Source: Pseudo-nitzschia pungens
Taxonomy: Eukaryota > Bacillariophyta > Bacillariophyceae > Bacillariales > Bacillariaceae
DNA length: 64,000 nucleotides
Assembly (NCBI GenBank): GCA_037355855.1
Contig: CM074758.1
Location: forward strand, 965,001-1,029,000
Direction: 5' to 3'
Positions 10,400-19,306 of the stretch are shown here, one piece after another. The first letter of the stretch is position 1. Every line of letters begins with the position of its first letter. The notes beneath the pieces are model-generated. The model was not told the origin of the DNA, did no database searches, and was given only the letters and a program-made list of their open reading frames with translations. Made by a program: the position numbers and the translations under genes.

Positions 10400-11716
10400 G
10401 TGAACTTTGGTGATCAGAACCCAATTCGCTGGTGACACTGTAACTTTTCTTCCAGAAGGAGTTACAACCTGGTTCAAAGCACATTCTCCATCTACAGGCA
10501 TGGGAGAAGCCATTCGAGCCCTGTTTCGATTCTGGGGACCAGCAGAACAGCCGGCGCCAGCGTCACAAGCGAAAGCAACAGGCACTAGTAATCCAAAATG
10601 TGCCAACCAAACCCAATTCGCTGGTGACACTGTAACTTTTCTTCCAGAGGGAGTTACAACCTGGTTCAAAGCACATTCTCCATCTACAGGCATGGGAGAA
10701 GCCATTCGAGCCCTGTTTCGATTCTGGGGACCAGCAGAACAGCCGGCGCCAGTGTCACAAGCGAAAGCAACAGGCACTAGTAATCCAAAATGTGCCAACC
10801 AAACCCAATTCGCTGGTGACACTGTAACTTTTCTTCCAGAAGGAGTTACAACCTGGTTCAAAGCACATTCTCCATCTACAGGCATGGGAGAAGCCATTCG
10901 AGCCCTGTTTCGATTCTGGGGACCAGCAGAACAGCCGGCGCCAGCATCACAAGCGAAAGCAACCAAGCACTCCAAAATGTGCCAACAAAACCCAATTCGC
11001 TGGTGACACTGTAACTTTTCTTCCAGAGGGAGTTACAACCTGGTTCAAAGCACATTCTCCATCTACAGGCATGGGAGAAGCCATTCGAGCCCTGTTTCGA
11101 TTCTGGGGACCAGCAGAACAGCCGGCGCCAGCATCACAAGCGAAAGCAACCAAGCACTCCAAAATGTGCCAACAAAACCCAATTCGCTGGTGACACTGTA
11201 ACTTTTCTTCCAGAAGGAGTTACAACCTGGTTCAAAGCACATTCTCCATCTACAGGCATGGGAGAAGCCATTCGAGCCCTGTTTCGATTCTGGGGACCAG
11301 CAGAACAGCCGGCGCCAGCGTCACAAGCGAAAGCAACCAAGCACTCCAAAATGTGCCAACCAAACCCAATTCGCTGGTGACACTGTAACTTTTCTTCCAG
11401 AGGGAGTTACAACCTGGTTCAAAGCACATTCTCCATCTACAGGCATGGGAGAAGCCATTCGAGCCCTGTTTTGATTCTGGGGACCAGCAGAACAGCCGGC
11501 GCCAGCATCACAAGCGAAAGCAACCAAGCACTCCAAAATGTGCCAACCAAACCCAATTCGCTGATGACACTGTAACTTTTCTTCCAGAAGGAGTTACAAC
11601 CTGGTTCAAAGCATATTCTCCATCTACAGGCATGGGAGAAGCCATTCAAGTCCTGTTTCGATTCTGGGGACCAGCAGAACAGCCGGCGCCAGCGTCACAA
11701 GGAAACAGACATGGAA
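10400..11716. repeat. Array A: seven tandem 187-192 bp units inside hAT
   Basis: The landmark CCAATTCGCTG(G/A)TGACACTG starts units at 10421, 10613, 10805, 10992, 11179, 11366 and 11553. Spacings are 192, 192, then 187 four times; the 5-bp difference is in the GGCACTAGTAATCC versus CAAGCACTCC spacer. Units are nearly identical. Both strands are open over much of the array because unit differences are mostly synonymous-looking or rare, but no known domain is encoded. It lies downstream (3') of the transposase gene. Confidence 0.95.
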
Positions 11717-11737
11717 AATAACATTCTTAGTAATTGT

Positions 11738-14119
11738 TTACACTTGACTGAGATCATGTGCATCATCATAAACATCATGAACCTCGTCATACTTATACTT
11801 CAATTTCAACTCATCAAAGTAATCCAAATTACAACCAACATATAACAATGAACCTGCAATTTCAGTATCCAAGCGGTTCCGATCCGATGTGATGATTCTC
11901 CGTGCTTTACTAAAGATTCTTTCACTTGACGCTGACGTTGCTTGCACAGCAAGATATTTTTTTGCAAGACTCGCTAGAACAGGAAATAGCAATTCATTTT
12001 TCTCCCACCACTCTAACGGGTTGTTATACATACGGTTCTCTCTCAGAATTTTTTGTCCCTTGACTTTTTTGTACTGGGCAAGTTCAATTTTACATGCTTG
12101 GTCCACCATTGCATGTTTGTTATCACCAAAACCTTCACCAACATCATCACTATCACTGTCTTGGTCTGCATCTAACATGTCCAGGAAGGCATCATTGTCA
12201 TCACCCTTAGCTTGTACAGTTCTGATATGAATTGTATCCACTGATTTACCATTCCTTTCACCAGCATTGTCAACTGGTCTCTCTTCATTCGTCTTCTTCT
12301 GATCAATCATCAACTGTAAAATTCTTTCCCAGATGCCTTCCTTCTCAGAATCAGAATCGATGCATTGTAAACTTTTGAATCTTGGATCCAAAGCCATCGC
12401 AATTACAAAACAGTAATGAACACCAACCTGTCGATTCATCTTACCACGGACAATTTCTTCATTGAACACCGAATCACTTACTGTGCCCCACCTATTTTCA
12501 AAATCATTCTTCAACACTTTTGACATGTGTTGTACAGTAAGTGGCTGAGTATCGTTCAGACCTATCTGTATCCCTTCACGAATTCTCTTCACAACAAGAG
12601 GAACCCATGAGGCCGTGACGTATTTTTCACCTTCCAGCATTTTCATTCCTTCTTTCATTGGTTTCAACACAACAGCCATACATTCCAATATTCCCCACTG
12701 CTCATCTGTTAGCTCGTTTTCACATCGAATATTGTAGTTGCCTTGGTAGCATTCCTTGAGAGCATCTTTCAACTCAAGCAGTCGTTCAATCATTGAATAT
12801 GTTGACCACCAACGGGTAACCACATCTTGGAATAAAATTAGGGATTTCCGCTGTCCATTATGGAAATTGTTTATACCATCTTCAACTAGCGCTGCTGATT
12901 GCTTGAACCTTACAATCTGCTGGGCAAGTTTCAGACTTGACGTTGCTTGTGTTGACTTGTTGAAGTGCAGTACAATCCTTCGCGCAATCTTGACACACGC
13001 TGATGGGCTCACCAGATCTTTTATTGAATTGTTGCCATCATAAGTTGAATCATCGTACAGTTTTTTGCAGGTCAAATGAATTGAATGATCAGTACAATAT
13101 GGATGTAGGATTCCTTTCTCTTCTAACATCATTCCAAATTTATTCATGTTACCAGTTGTGTCTGAAGTACATGCAAAAATCTTGGCCTTGTCTGAGATCT
13201 TTTCTGCAATGTCTGAATAAAACTTTTCAATGAGGGCTTCTGCAGTTGTAGATCCTTCGTGCAAAAAAAGACCCAATGGACGACATTCCATCTTCCAATT
13301 GCTATTAATCCATGAGCAGTGCATCCCAACATAATTGTCGTGCCCTCTCTGTGGAGTCCAATGGTCAATTGTCGTCGAAATCCAAGCTCCTTCCATTTCT
13401 CTCACTTGAAACTCTCTTATCTTACGTTCTAAGAAATGGAGATCTTTCTTCACAGCCTTGTCGTCAAAATGATTCGTTGCTCCTGCTGGACAAAATGATT
13501 CAATCATAGCCCGAAATCGACTATTCTTTACAACACTCAATGGCTGATTATTGCTTGCAATCCATTTCGTCACCTGCCTAAGACGATGCCTCTGAATCGC
13601 TTTCTGTGATTCAATTTTCCTTCCATACTTCACAACAGCAGCTTTGAGAACAGAATCAATTGTTTTGGTAACCTTTGGACTTCCATCAGCACTTCGTTTT
13701 GTAGCGTAAAATGAATCACTGAAAATTCCATGTGACTGCAGATGATTCTTCATATTTCCATTAGTGTATGTCTTGGTACCTCTTGTTGAACTGATTTGGC
13801 CATACTTTGTTATGAATCCACATATGTTGCAGCAACAAAGGTATTCATTCCCTCTCAACTTGGATGGTATGTTTTGATGACTTTCGGATCCTTTGCCAAC
13901 CACGTGAAAGTAGTCCCAGTTGGATGATGTTGCAGAACGACCTCTTGTCTCAAGCTTGCACCACTTTGAGACGTGTGGATGTGGTGAATATTTTGCATCC
14001 TTTGTATCAATAACCATGTGATGCTGTATATTGACAGTAGTTGTGGTTTTGGTTCGTTTCTCTGGATTTACAATAGTACTACTAGCTGATGCTGATTCTT
14101 TCCTGTTTGGAGACGACAT
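11738..14119 (-). CDS. hAT transposase (BED finger, RNase-H-like core, hAT dimerisation domain)
   Basis: This enzyme cuts and pastes the surrounding element. The ATG at 14119 (MSSPNRK) is preferred. The longer frame starts at 14167, but its first 16 residues (MVVEYWVT...) are simply translated array-B repeat. Domains in order for the 793-aa protein: a BED-type zinc finger (CCCNICG ... KNHLQSH); a catalytic core with ISTTIDHWTPQRGHDNYVGMH (first Asp), ACTSDTTGNMNKF (second Asp) and CTDHSIHLTC; DVVTRWWSTYSMIERLLEL; and a C-terminal dimerisation region with NPLEWW, SASSERIFSKA and RRIITSDRNRL. An acidic linker (DADQDSDSDDVGEGF) lies before the last domain. No stop or frameshift interrupts it, so it could be active. 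Confidence 0.93.
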   Translation of the reverse strand: MSSPNRKESASASSTIVNPEKRTKTTTTVNIQHHMVIDTKDAKYSPHPHVSKWCKLETRGRSATSSNWDYFHVVGKGSESHQNIPSKLRGNEYLCCCNICGFITKYGQISSTRGTKTYTNGNMKNHLQSHGIFSDSFYATKRSADGSPKVTKTIDSVLKAAVVKYGRKIESQKAIQRHRLRQVTKWIASNNQPLSVVKNSRFRAMIESFCPAGATNHFDDKAVKKDLHFLERKIREFQVREMEGAWISTTIDHWTPQRGHDNYVGMHCSWINSNWKMECRPLGLFLHEGSTTAEALIEKFYSDIAEKISDKAKIFACTSDTTGNMNKFGMMLEEKGILHPYCTDHSIHLTCKKLYDDSTYDGNNSIKDLVSPSACVKIARRIVLHFNKSTQATSSLKLAQQIVRFKQSAALVEDGINNFHNGQRKSLILFQDVVTRWWSTYSMIERLLELKDALKECYQGNYNIRCENELTDEQWGILECMAVVLKPMKEGMKMLEGEKYVTASWVPLVVKRIREGIQIGLNDTQPLTVQHMSKVLKNDFENRWGTVSDSVFNEEIVRGKMNRQVGVHYCFVIAMALDPRFKSLQCIDSDSEKEGIWERILQLMIDQKKTNEERPVDNAGERNGKSVDTIHIRTVQAKGDDNDAFLDMLDADQDSDSDDVGEGFGDNKHAMVDQACKIELAQYKKVKGQKILRENRMYNNPLEWWEKNELLFPVLASLAKKYLAVQATSASSERIFSKARRIITSDRNRLDTEIAGSLLYVGCNLDYFDELKLKYKYDEVHDVYDDAHDLSQV

Positions 14120-15372
14120 GGCAACTTTCGTCCAATCCAGTGCGGTGACCCAGTACTCCACAACCACCCACTGCGATGAGATAGAAATTGGCAGGCGTTC
14201 GATTCAGTACCTATACTGGCTTCTCCTAGCTTGGTTTGGCTTGAAAGGAAGCAGAACAGCCGGCGAAAGCACAACAACTTGACGTGGCGTTTCACTAATA
14301 TTCTGGTGGTAAAAGCAAAATTCACTGTGGTGACCCAGTACTCCACAACCACCCACTGCGATGAGATAGAAATTGGCAGGCGTTCGATTCAGTACGTATA
14401 CTGGCTTCCCCTAGCTCGGTTTGTGCTGAAACACTTCAGAAGAGGCGGCGAAAAGCGAACGGTTGAATTGGGCGTTTTGCTAGTATTTCTCCCGTACACG
14501 TCCAATCCAGTGCGGTGACCCAGTACTCCACAACCACCCACTGCGATGAGATAGAAATTGGCAGGCGTTCGATTCAGTACGTATACTGGCTTCCCCTAGC
14601 TCGGTTTGTGCTGAAACACTTCAGAAGAGGCGGCGAAAAGCGAATGGTTGGATGTCGCTTTTTACTATTATTCCTGTACACGTCCAATTCAGTGTGGCGA
14701 CTCGTTACTCCACAACCACCCACTGCGATGAGATAGAAATTGGCAGGCGTTCGATTCAGTACGTATACTGGCTTCCCCTAGCTCGGTTTGTCTTGTAAGG
14801 GTGCAGAAGATGCAGCGAATGGCGAACAGTTGGATGCGGCGTTTTGCAAGTATTCCTGTACACGTCCAATTCAGTGTGGCGACTTGTTACTTCGCAACCG
14901 CCCACTGCGATGAGATAGAAATTGGCAGGCGTTCGATTCAGTACCTATACTGACTTCCCCTAGCTTGGTTTGTCTTGTAAGGGTGCAGAAGAGGCTCAGG
15001 GAGGCGGCGACCTGGGATCCTTGTTTCACTATTATTTTGGTGGCGACGGACCAATCCAGTGTGGCGACTTGTTACTTCGCAACCGCTCACTGCGATGAGA
15101 TAGAAATTGGCAGGCGTTCGATTCAGTACCTATACTGACTTCCCCTAGCTCGGTTTGTCTTGTAAGGGTGCAGAAGAGGCTCAGGGAGGCGGCGACCTGG
15201 GATCCTTGTTTCGCTATTATTTTGGTGGCGACGGACCAATCCAGTGTGGCGACTTGTTACTTCGCAACCGCCCACTGCGATGAGATAGAAATTGGTGGGC
15301 GTTCGATTCAGTACCTATACTGACTTCCCCTAGCTCGGTTTGTCTTGTAAGGGTGCAGAAGAGGCTCAGGTT
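14120..15372. repeat. Array B: seven tandem 182-185 bp units inside hAT
   Basis: The landmark CTGCGATGAGATAGAAATTGG begins at 14171, 14356, 14541, 14723, 14905, 15090 and 15275 (steps of 185, 185, 182, 182, 185, 185). Conserved text continues as CAGGCGTTCGATTCAGTAC and CCCCTAGCT(C/T)GGTTTG; the second half of the unit is more variable. The array lies directly upstream of the transposase start and probably contains its promoter. The first unit contains AGCAGAACAGCCGGCG (14250-14265), also found in every unit of array A. Confidence 0.93.
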
Positions 15373-15622
15373 GGGCAGAAAATTGATTGTGATAATTGAA
15401 GTGAACTGTCCACCACAACTTCACGTGTCCAAATTGTTCTTGTGTTCTTGAGATCCCAAAAAAAAGCACGCATGGAATGGAACCAGAACCACGTGCGCGA
15501 CATAAAAATCAAGATGCCACTAAGCTAGGCATCATATGGTATAAGGGAAGAAATCTCTCTTCATATATATCCTATATTACATGGGAGTCCATTGTACAAT
15601 CCGAGGAAACAAAATCAATCAA

Positions 15623-16472
15623 TCAGTGCTGACATCTAAACTATCAATGATTTTTGAATACTTCTTTTTCAATACTCTTGCCCATGCATATATTGAGTAA
15701 TATTCACACTGGAATCCTACAAATATGAACCACATTCACTCAGATATATGATTTGGTGGAATTTTCTAGCGCGTTCTCCAGTACTGGACCAAATGTTCAT
15801 TAATCGGTGTTGACATCTAAACTATCAATGATTTTTGAATACTTCTTTTTCAATACTCTTGCCCATGCATATATTGAGTAATATTCACACTGGAATCCTA
15901 CAAATATGAACCAGATTCACTCAGATATATGATTTGGTGGAATTTTTTAGCGCGTTCTCCAGTACTGGACCAAATGTTCATTAATCGGTGTTGACATCTA
16001 AACTATCAATGATTTTTGAATACTTCTTTTTCGATACTCTAGCCCATGCATATATTGAGTAATATTCACACTGGAATCCTACAAATATGAACCAGATTCA
16101 CTCAGATATATGATTTGGTGGAATTTTCTAGCGCGTTCTCCAGTACTGGACCAAATGTTCATTAATCGGTGCTGACATCTAAACTATCAATGATTTTTGA
16201 ATACTTCTTTTTCAATACTCTTGCCCATGCATATATTGAGTAATATTCACACTGGAATCCTACAAATATGAACCAGATTCACTCAGATATATGATTTGGT
16301 GGAATTTTCTAGCGCATTCTCCAGTACTGGACCAAATGTTCATTAATCGGTGTTGACATCTAAACTATCAATGATTTTTGAATACTTCTTTTTCAATACT
16401 CTAGCCCATGCATATATTGAGTAATATTCACACTGGAATCCTACAAATATGAACCAGAGTCACTCAGATATC
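15623..16472. repeat. Array C: tandem 181 bp units (about 4.7 copies) inside hAT
   Basis: GACATCTAAACTATCAATG begins at 15631, 15812, 15993, 16174 and 16355, a constant 181-bp step. Units are AT-rich and nearly identical (a few point differences, such as TTCAATACTCT versus TTCGATACTCT). The last copy is cut off after CACTCAGATATC. The sequence is unrelated to arrays A and B. Confidence 0.95.
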
Positions 16473-16645
16473 AGGATAAGTTGCTATTCTGTGGATTAAC
16501 TGAAACGTCTGGTGTCTGTCTGTCGTCCGTTTTAATGTGCAAAAGTGCAAAAGGTGCAAAATTTCGCACATAGGTGCAAAACGTAAGAATCTGCGTAACG
16601 AAAGCGAAATTTCGTTACGTTATTTCGCTGCGTGCCCAATCGCTA

Positions 16646-16653
16646 GTAATATG
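16646..16653. repeat. Right target-site duplication of hAT element
   Basis: GTAATATG directly follows the right TIR and matches 9979-9986 exactly. Confidence 0.93.
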
Positions 16654-16710
16654 GCATGCTGTTGAATACTTCAGTGGAACCAAAAGGAAGGACGGAACCA
16701 AAAAGATCTT

Positions 16711-16788
16711 CTGCAATCGAACGCTCTACCTCTGAGCTACAGGTGCGTACAGAGCACCCGACGTGAATCGAACACGTGACCATTCGAA
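16711..16788 (-). tRNA. Circularly permuted tRNA-Cys(GCA)
   Basis: Read on the minus strand, the 3' half comes first (16788-16753): anticodon-stem side TCGAA, variable loop TGGTC, T-arm ACGTG-TTCGATT-CACGT, acceptor CGGGTGC and discriminator U. After 6 nt (CTGTAC, 16752-16747) the 5' half follows (16746-16711): acceptor GCACCTG, D-arm GCTC...GAGC, stem TTCGA, loop TTGCAG with anticodon GCA. Joined, they give a complete cloverleaf: acceptor 7/7 with one G-U, anticodon stem TTCGA/TCGAA 5/5, T stem 5/5. U73 is the known tRNA-Cys identity base. Flanks pair (AAGAT at 16710-16706 with GTCTT at 16798-16794), and TTG pairs with CAA. This leaves 3-nt bulges CAG and CCT, a bulge-helix-bulge as used by the splicing endonuclease. 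A T5 terminator lies at 16704-16700. No hits were searched. Confidence 0.8.
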
Positions 16789-16817
16789 GGTTGAAGACAG
16801 GAGCGTTGACTCCCTGA

Positions 16818-16900
16818 TGCATTCGACGGGATTCGAACCCGCGCATACGACTATATTCGAACTTGAGTCGAACCCCTTAGACCAGCTCGGGCACAAATGC
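16818..16900 (-). tRNA. tRNA-Leu(CAA)
   Basis: A conventional 83-nt class II tRNA. Acceptor GCATTTG pairs with CGAATGC (one G-U), D stem CCC/GGG, anticodon arm TTCGA-CTCAAGT-TCGAA with anticodon CAA, long variable arm, T arm GCGGG-TTCGAAT-CCCGT, discriminator A. It lies 29 nt upstream of the permuted tRNA-Cys with no T4 run between them, so the two are probably one RNA polymerase III transcript. Confidence 0.92.
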
Positions 16901-17575
16901 TATGCTCTCCACTGCAAAATTTGCAATTTTTAAAAAATTAGAAGTGAATCTCAAAGTTGGGATTTTTGGTGCACCATGTTCCGTTGGTTTGTTGGTTGGT
17001 TAGTAAACTCCGCGACTGGAAATGATTCCACGTGGATGCTTAAGAGGACTTTGAACTTGCGTTGTTGTCCTCCAAACCTGCTACGGGTAAACAAGTGAAC
17101 GATGATGATTATGATGTTGTACCGTACGAGTAATTAAGGCAACCGGTAAGGTTACGAACGATGAACGACGTTGAGATTGAAAACAGATAACAGATCGAAG
17201 AACGAAAGGCCTAAGGATTACCGGTAATTACGAGTACCCTTACCCATCAATTGCATCTACTCACCAGCTACTAGTGTACTGGAAGAATTTCTTTACCGTA
17301 TTACGGTAATATCCCGCCCTATCGTTGCTCCCGGCCCAATTGATTCCTACCTGATACGGTATCCCTCTCGTGACATCGAGAAAGATCAGGCCTGAAAACG
17401 AACTGTTCAACCATCATCCATCAAGGCAGCAAACCAAGCATATTGCCCGACAACGCCAAAGAGAACAACACGAAAGTCCCGATTCTGCAAAGTTGAAAGC
17501 GCAGTCCTATACAGTTCTTCCTTCCAACCATCCCATCACATTACATCACATACTACATACAGTTGAACAATTCCC
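16901..17575. other. Intergenic upstream of HisI-HisE gene
   Basis: No gene seen. It holds dispersed-motif copies (ACCGGTAAGGTTACG near 17150, TTACCGGTAATTACG near 17220, TTACCGTATTACGGTAAT near 17292) and CATCACATTACATCACATAC just before the start at 17576. Confidence 0.5.
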
Positions 17576-18979
17576 ATGTCGTGCCTACCATTTCCGTCGT
17601 TTGTGAACCAGATCCCGGTCGATGCCTCCAACAACCGAGCCGGATTGTCGGCAGCCGGATCCTGCCGGATCCATCCCTTGACCTGCGCCGACGCCCACAA
17701 GGACGAGTACCTGGCCATTTGCGACAAGAACAAGGAACAAGCGGCCGTCGATGGTTCCACCACCCAAGGCAACGACGACCTGGACAAGGAGACCAGGAAG
17801 AAACTCAAAAAGAAATACATGAAGCAGGGCGTCGCCATGGCCTCGGACTACCTGACCAAAACACTGCAGCTGGATCCCAGCGTGGTCAGCGTGCAGTTTG
17901 CCATCGACGCGAGCGTCATTGTCGAAACCGACGGCTGCATCTCGGCCTGTTTTCTGGACGCCGGGTGCACCCACATTGTCGTCGACGGAACGAACCTCGA
18001 GGCCCTGGATGCCGCTCGGGTTCCCCGGGAACGCATCGTCGCTTCATTTCCCTCGGTCGAGAGCTGCGGAAAGGACCGGATCGATGCGGCCCTGGCATTT
18101 GCGGGAACCATCAGCGTCCCGATCGCGACCCTGGAGGAGGTCGAGACGATCCTGCTCTGCGTTCCGGAAAAATCCGACAAGGTGGTCTTTGAGCTGCCGA
18201 ATGCCGACGAGTCTCCCCCGATGCTCGAGCTGGTGGCGGCCATTTCCAAGCGCTGCAAGGACCACAAGGGCAAGATCGCCCTGGTGGACCCCTCCGCGAG
18301 CACGCTGGGCACGAGCTTTGCTGCCTGCATGCGAACGGACCGGCCCGACGGACTCTTCACGACGGTCGTGTGCACGCGCAACAACGAGGCCCTCGGGTTG
18401 GTCTACAGCAACGTCCAATCCATCGTCGCGGCCCTGGAGTGCGGCCGGGGCGTGTACTGGTCGCGCTCCCGCGGTGGACTGTGGAGAAAGGGGGACACGA
18501 GCGGCCACTTCCAGACCCTGCACCGGCTGGACGTGGATTGCGACGGGGACGCCCTCCGGTTTTTGGTGACGCAGAGGGGCGACGACGTTGCGGCTTTTTG
18601 CCACCTGTACACGCTGACCTGCTGGGGAGAACCCAACGGATTGCGGCACCTGGAGGGGACCCTGGCGGACCGCCTGAAGAACGCGCCGGAGGGATCCTAC
18701 ACCAAGCGATTGTTCGACGATCCGGAATTGCTCCGGGACAAGCTGGTGGAGGAAGCCCAGGAACTGAGCGAGGCCGAGACGAAGGAGGAGGTTGCGGGAG
18801 AGCTCGCGGACGTTTTGTATTTCGCCATGGCCCGGGCCGCCAAGGCCGGTGTGAGTATCGACGACGCCGTGTCCGTGCTGGACGGCCGCACCCGCAAGGT
18901 GACGCGGCGCAAGGGAGATTCCAAGGCCTTTCGGATCGAAGAGGGGGCCAAGATTCTCGGAAAGAAAGAGTCCAGCTGA
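17576..18979 (+). CDS. Bifunctional phosphoribosyl-AMP cyclohydrolase / phosphoribosyl-ATP pyrophosphatase (HIS4-like, no HisD)
   Basis: Catalyses the second and third steps of histidine synthesis. The 467-aa protein has a roughly 240-residue N-terminal region like that before HisI in fungal HIS4, with FLDAGCTHIVVDG. The HisI domain follows (YSNVQSIVAALECGRGVYWS, GLWRKGDTSGHFQ, the metal-binding run DVDCDGD, and the zinc-ligand FCHLYTLTCW). The C-terminal HisE domain has LEGTLADR, SYTKRLF, KLVEEAQELSEA and ELADVLYFAMARA, including the EEAxE and ExxD metal residues. Fungal HIS4 continues into histidinol dehydrogenase; this protein stops after HisE. No plastid leader is obvious (MSCLPFPSFVNQIPVD), so location is unclear. 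It is a single exon, GC-richer than its surroundings, and convergent with the DNA glycosylase gene 327 bp away. Confidence 0.9.
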   Translation: MSCLPFPSFVNQIPVDASNNRAGLSAAGSCRIHPLTCADAHKDEYLAICDKNKEQAAVDGSTTQGNDDLDKETRKKLKKKYMKQGVAMASDYLTKTLQLDPSVVSVQFAIDASVIVETDGCISACFLDAGCTHIVVDGTNLEALDAARVPRERIVASFPSVESCGKDRIDAALAFAGTISVPIATLEEVETILLCVPEKSDKVVFELPNADESPPMLELVAAISKRCKDHKGKIALVDPSASTLGTSFAACMRTDRPDGLFTTVVCTRNNEALGLVYSNVQSIVAALECGRGVYWSRSRGGLWRKGDTSGHFQTLHRLDVDCDGDALRFLVTQRGDDVAAFCHLYTLTCWGEPNGLRHLEGTLADRLKNAPEGSYTKRLFDDPELLRDKLVEEAQELSEAETKEEVAGELADVLYFAMARAAKAGVSIDDAVSVLDGRTRKVTRRKGDSKAFRIEEGAKILGKKESS

Positions 18980-19306
18980 TGGAGGTCGATGGATGGAAGA
19001 AATGCAGCACTGTAATATTGTATCGTGACGGTGATTACGTGTACACGTAGGAATGATGCTATTACATAATATTATTATTTTTATGAAGATGGATACAGCG
19101 AGTTGTACGACGATGGTTTTGTGTGTTGAGTAGAGCATAATTATCATCACTGATTGGAGAATTCCACTGCTCTTTTTTCTTCTGCAAACTGCAATAGCAG
19201 ATTTTCGTTCGTTTCGATGCCAAGGCATTGCCTGTCGAAGAACAGTGGATCGAGTGCGCCATTCCATTGCCCGTTCCGGTACCCGAAACCGTCGCAACCT
19301 GGTCGG
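18980..19306. other. Convergent 3' intergenic region
   Basis: An AT-rich stretch between two convergent genes, presumably both 3' UTRs. Nothing else is recognisable. Confidence 0.5.

Larger units (their letters stand above)
9987..16645 (-). mobile_element. Complete autonomous hAT-superfamily DNA transposon
   Basis: This 6659-bp element has perfect 15-bp terminal inverted repeats, TAGCGATTGGGCACG at 9987-10001 and its complement at 16631-16645. It is flanked by a perfect 8-bp target-site duplication GTAATATG (9979-9986 and 16646-16653), the length expected for hAT. The TAG-type terminus also fits hAT. It carries one long intact transposase frame on the minus strand and three unrelated-looking tandem arrays (about 10.4-11.7, 14.1-15.4 and 15.6-16.5 kb). 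The undecayed TSD, matching TIRs and open transposase indicate a recent insertion. It sits 52 bp beyond the tRNA-Cys/tRNA-Leu cluster transcribed toward it. Confidence 0.95.

Noticed and set aside
10346..11649. Long frames on both strands over 10.3-11.7 kb (up to 209 aa)
   Set aside because: They are translations of the tandem 187-192 bp units of hAT array A. The same peptide repeats, no start or domain makes sense, and both strands are equally open.
14068..14736. Frames beginning MVVEYWVT or MTQYSTTTHCDEIE
   Set aside because: Translations of array B units. This also shows that the first 16 residues of the longest transposase frame are repeat, so the later Met was chosen.
16706..16798. Two decayed adjacent tRNA pseudogenes instead of one permuted tRNA
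   Set aside because: The halves complement each other exactly in acceptor and anticodon stems, carry Cys identity bases, and the flanks form a splice motif. Independent decay would not produce this.
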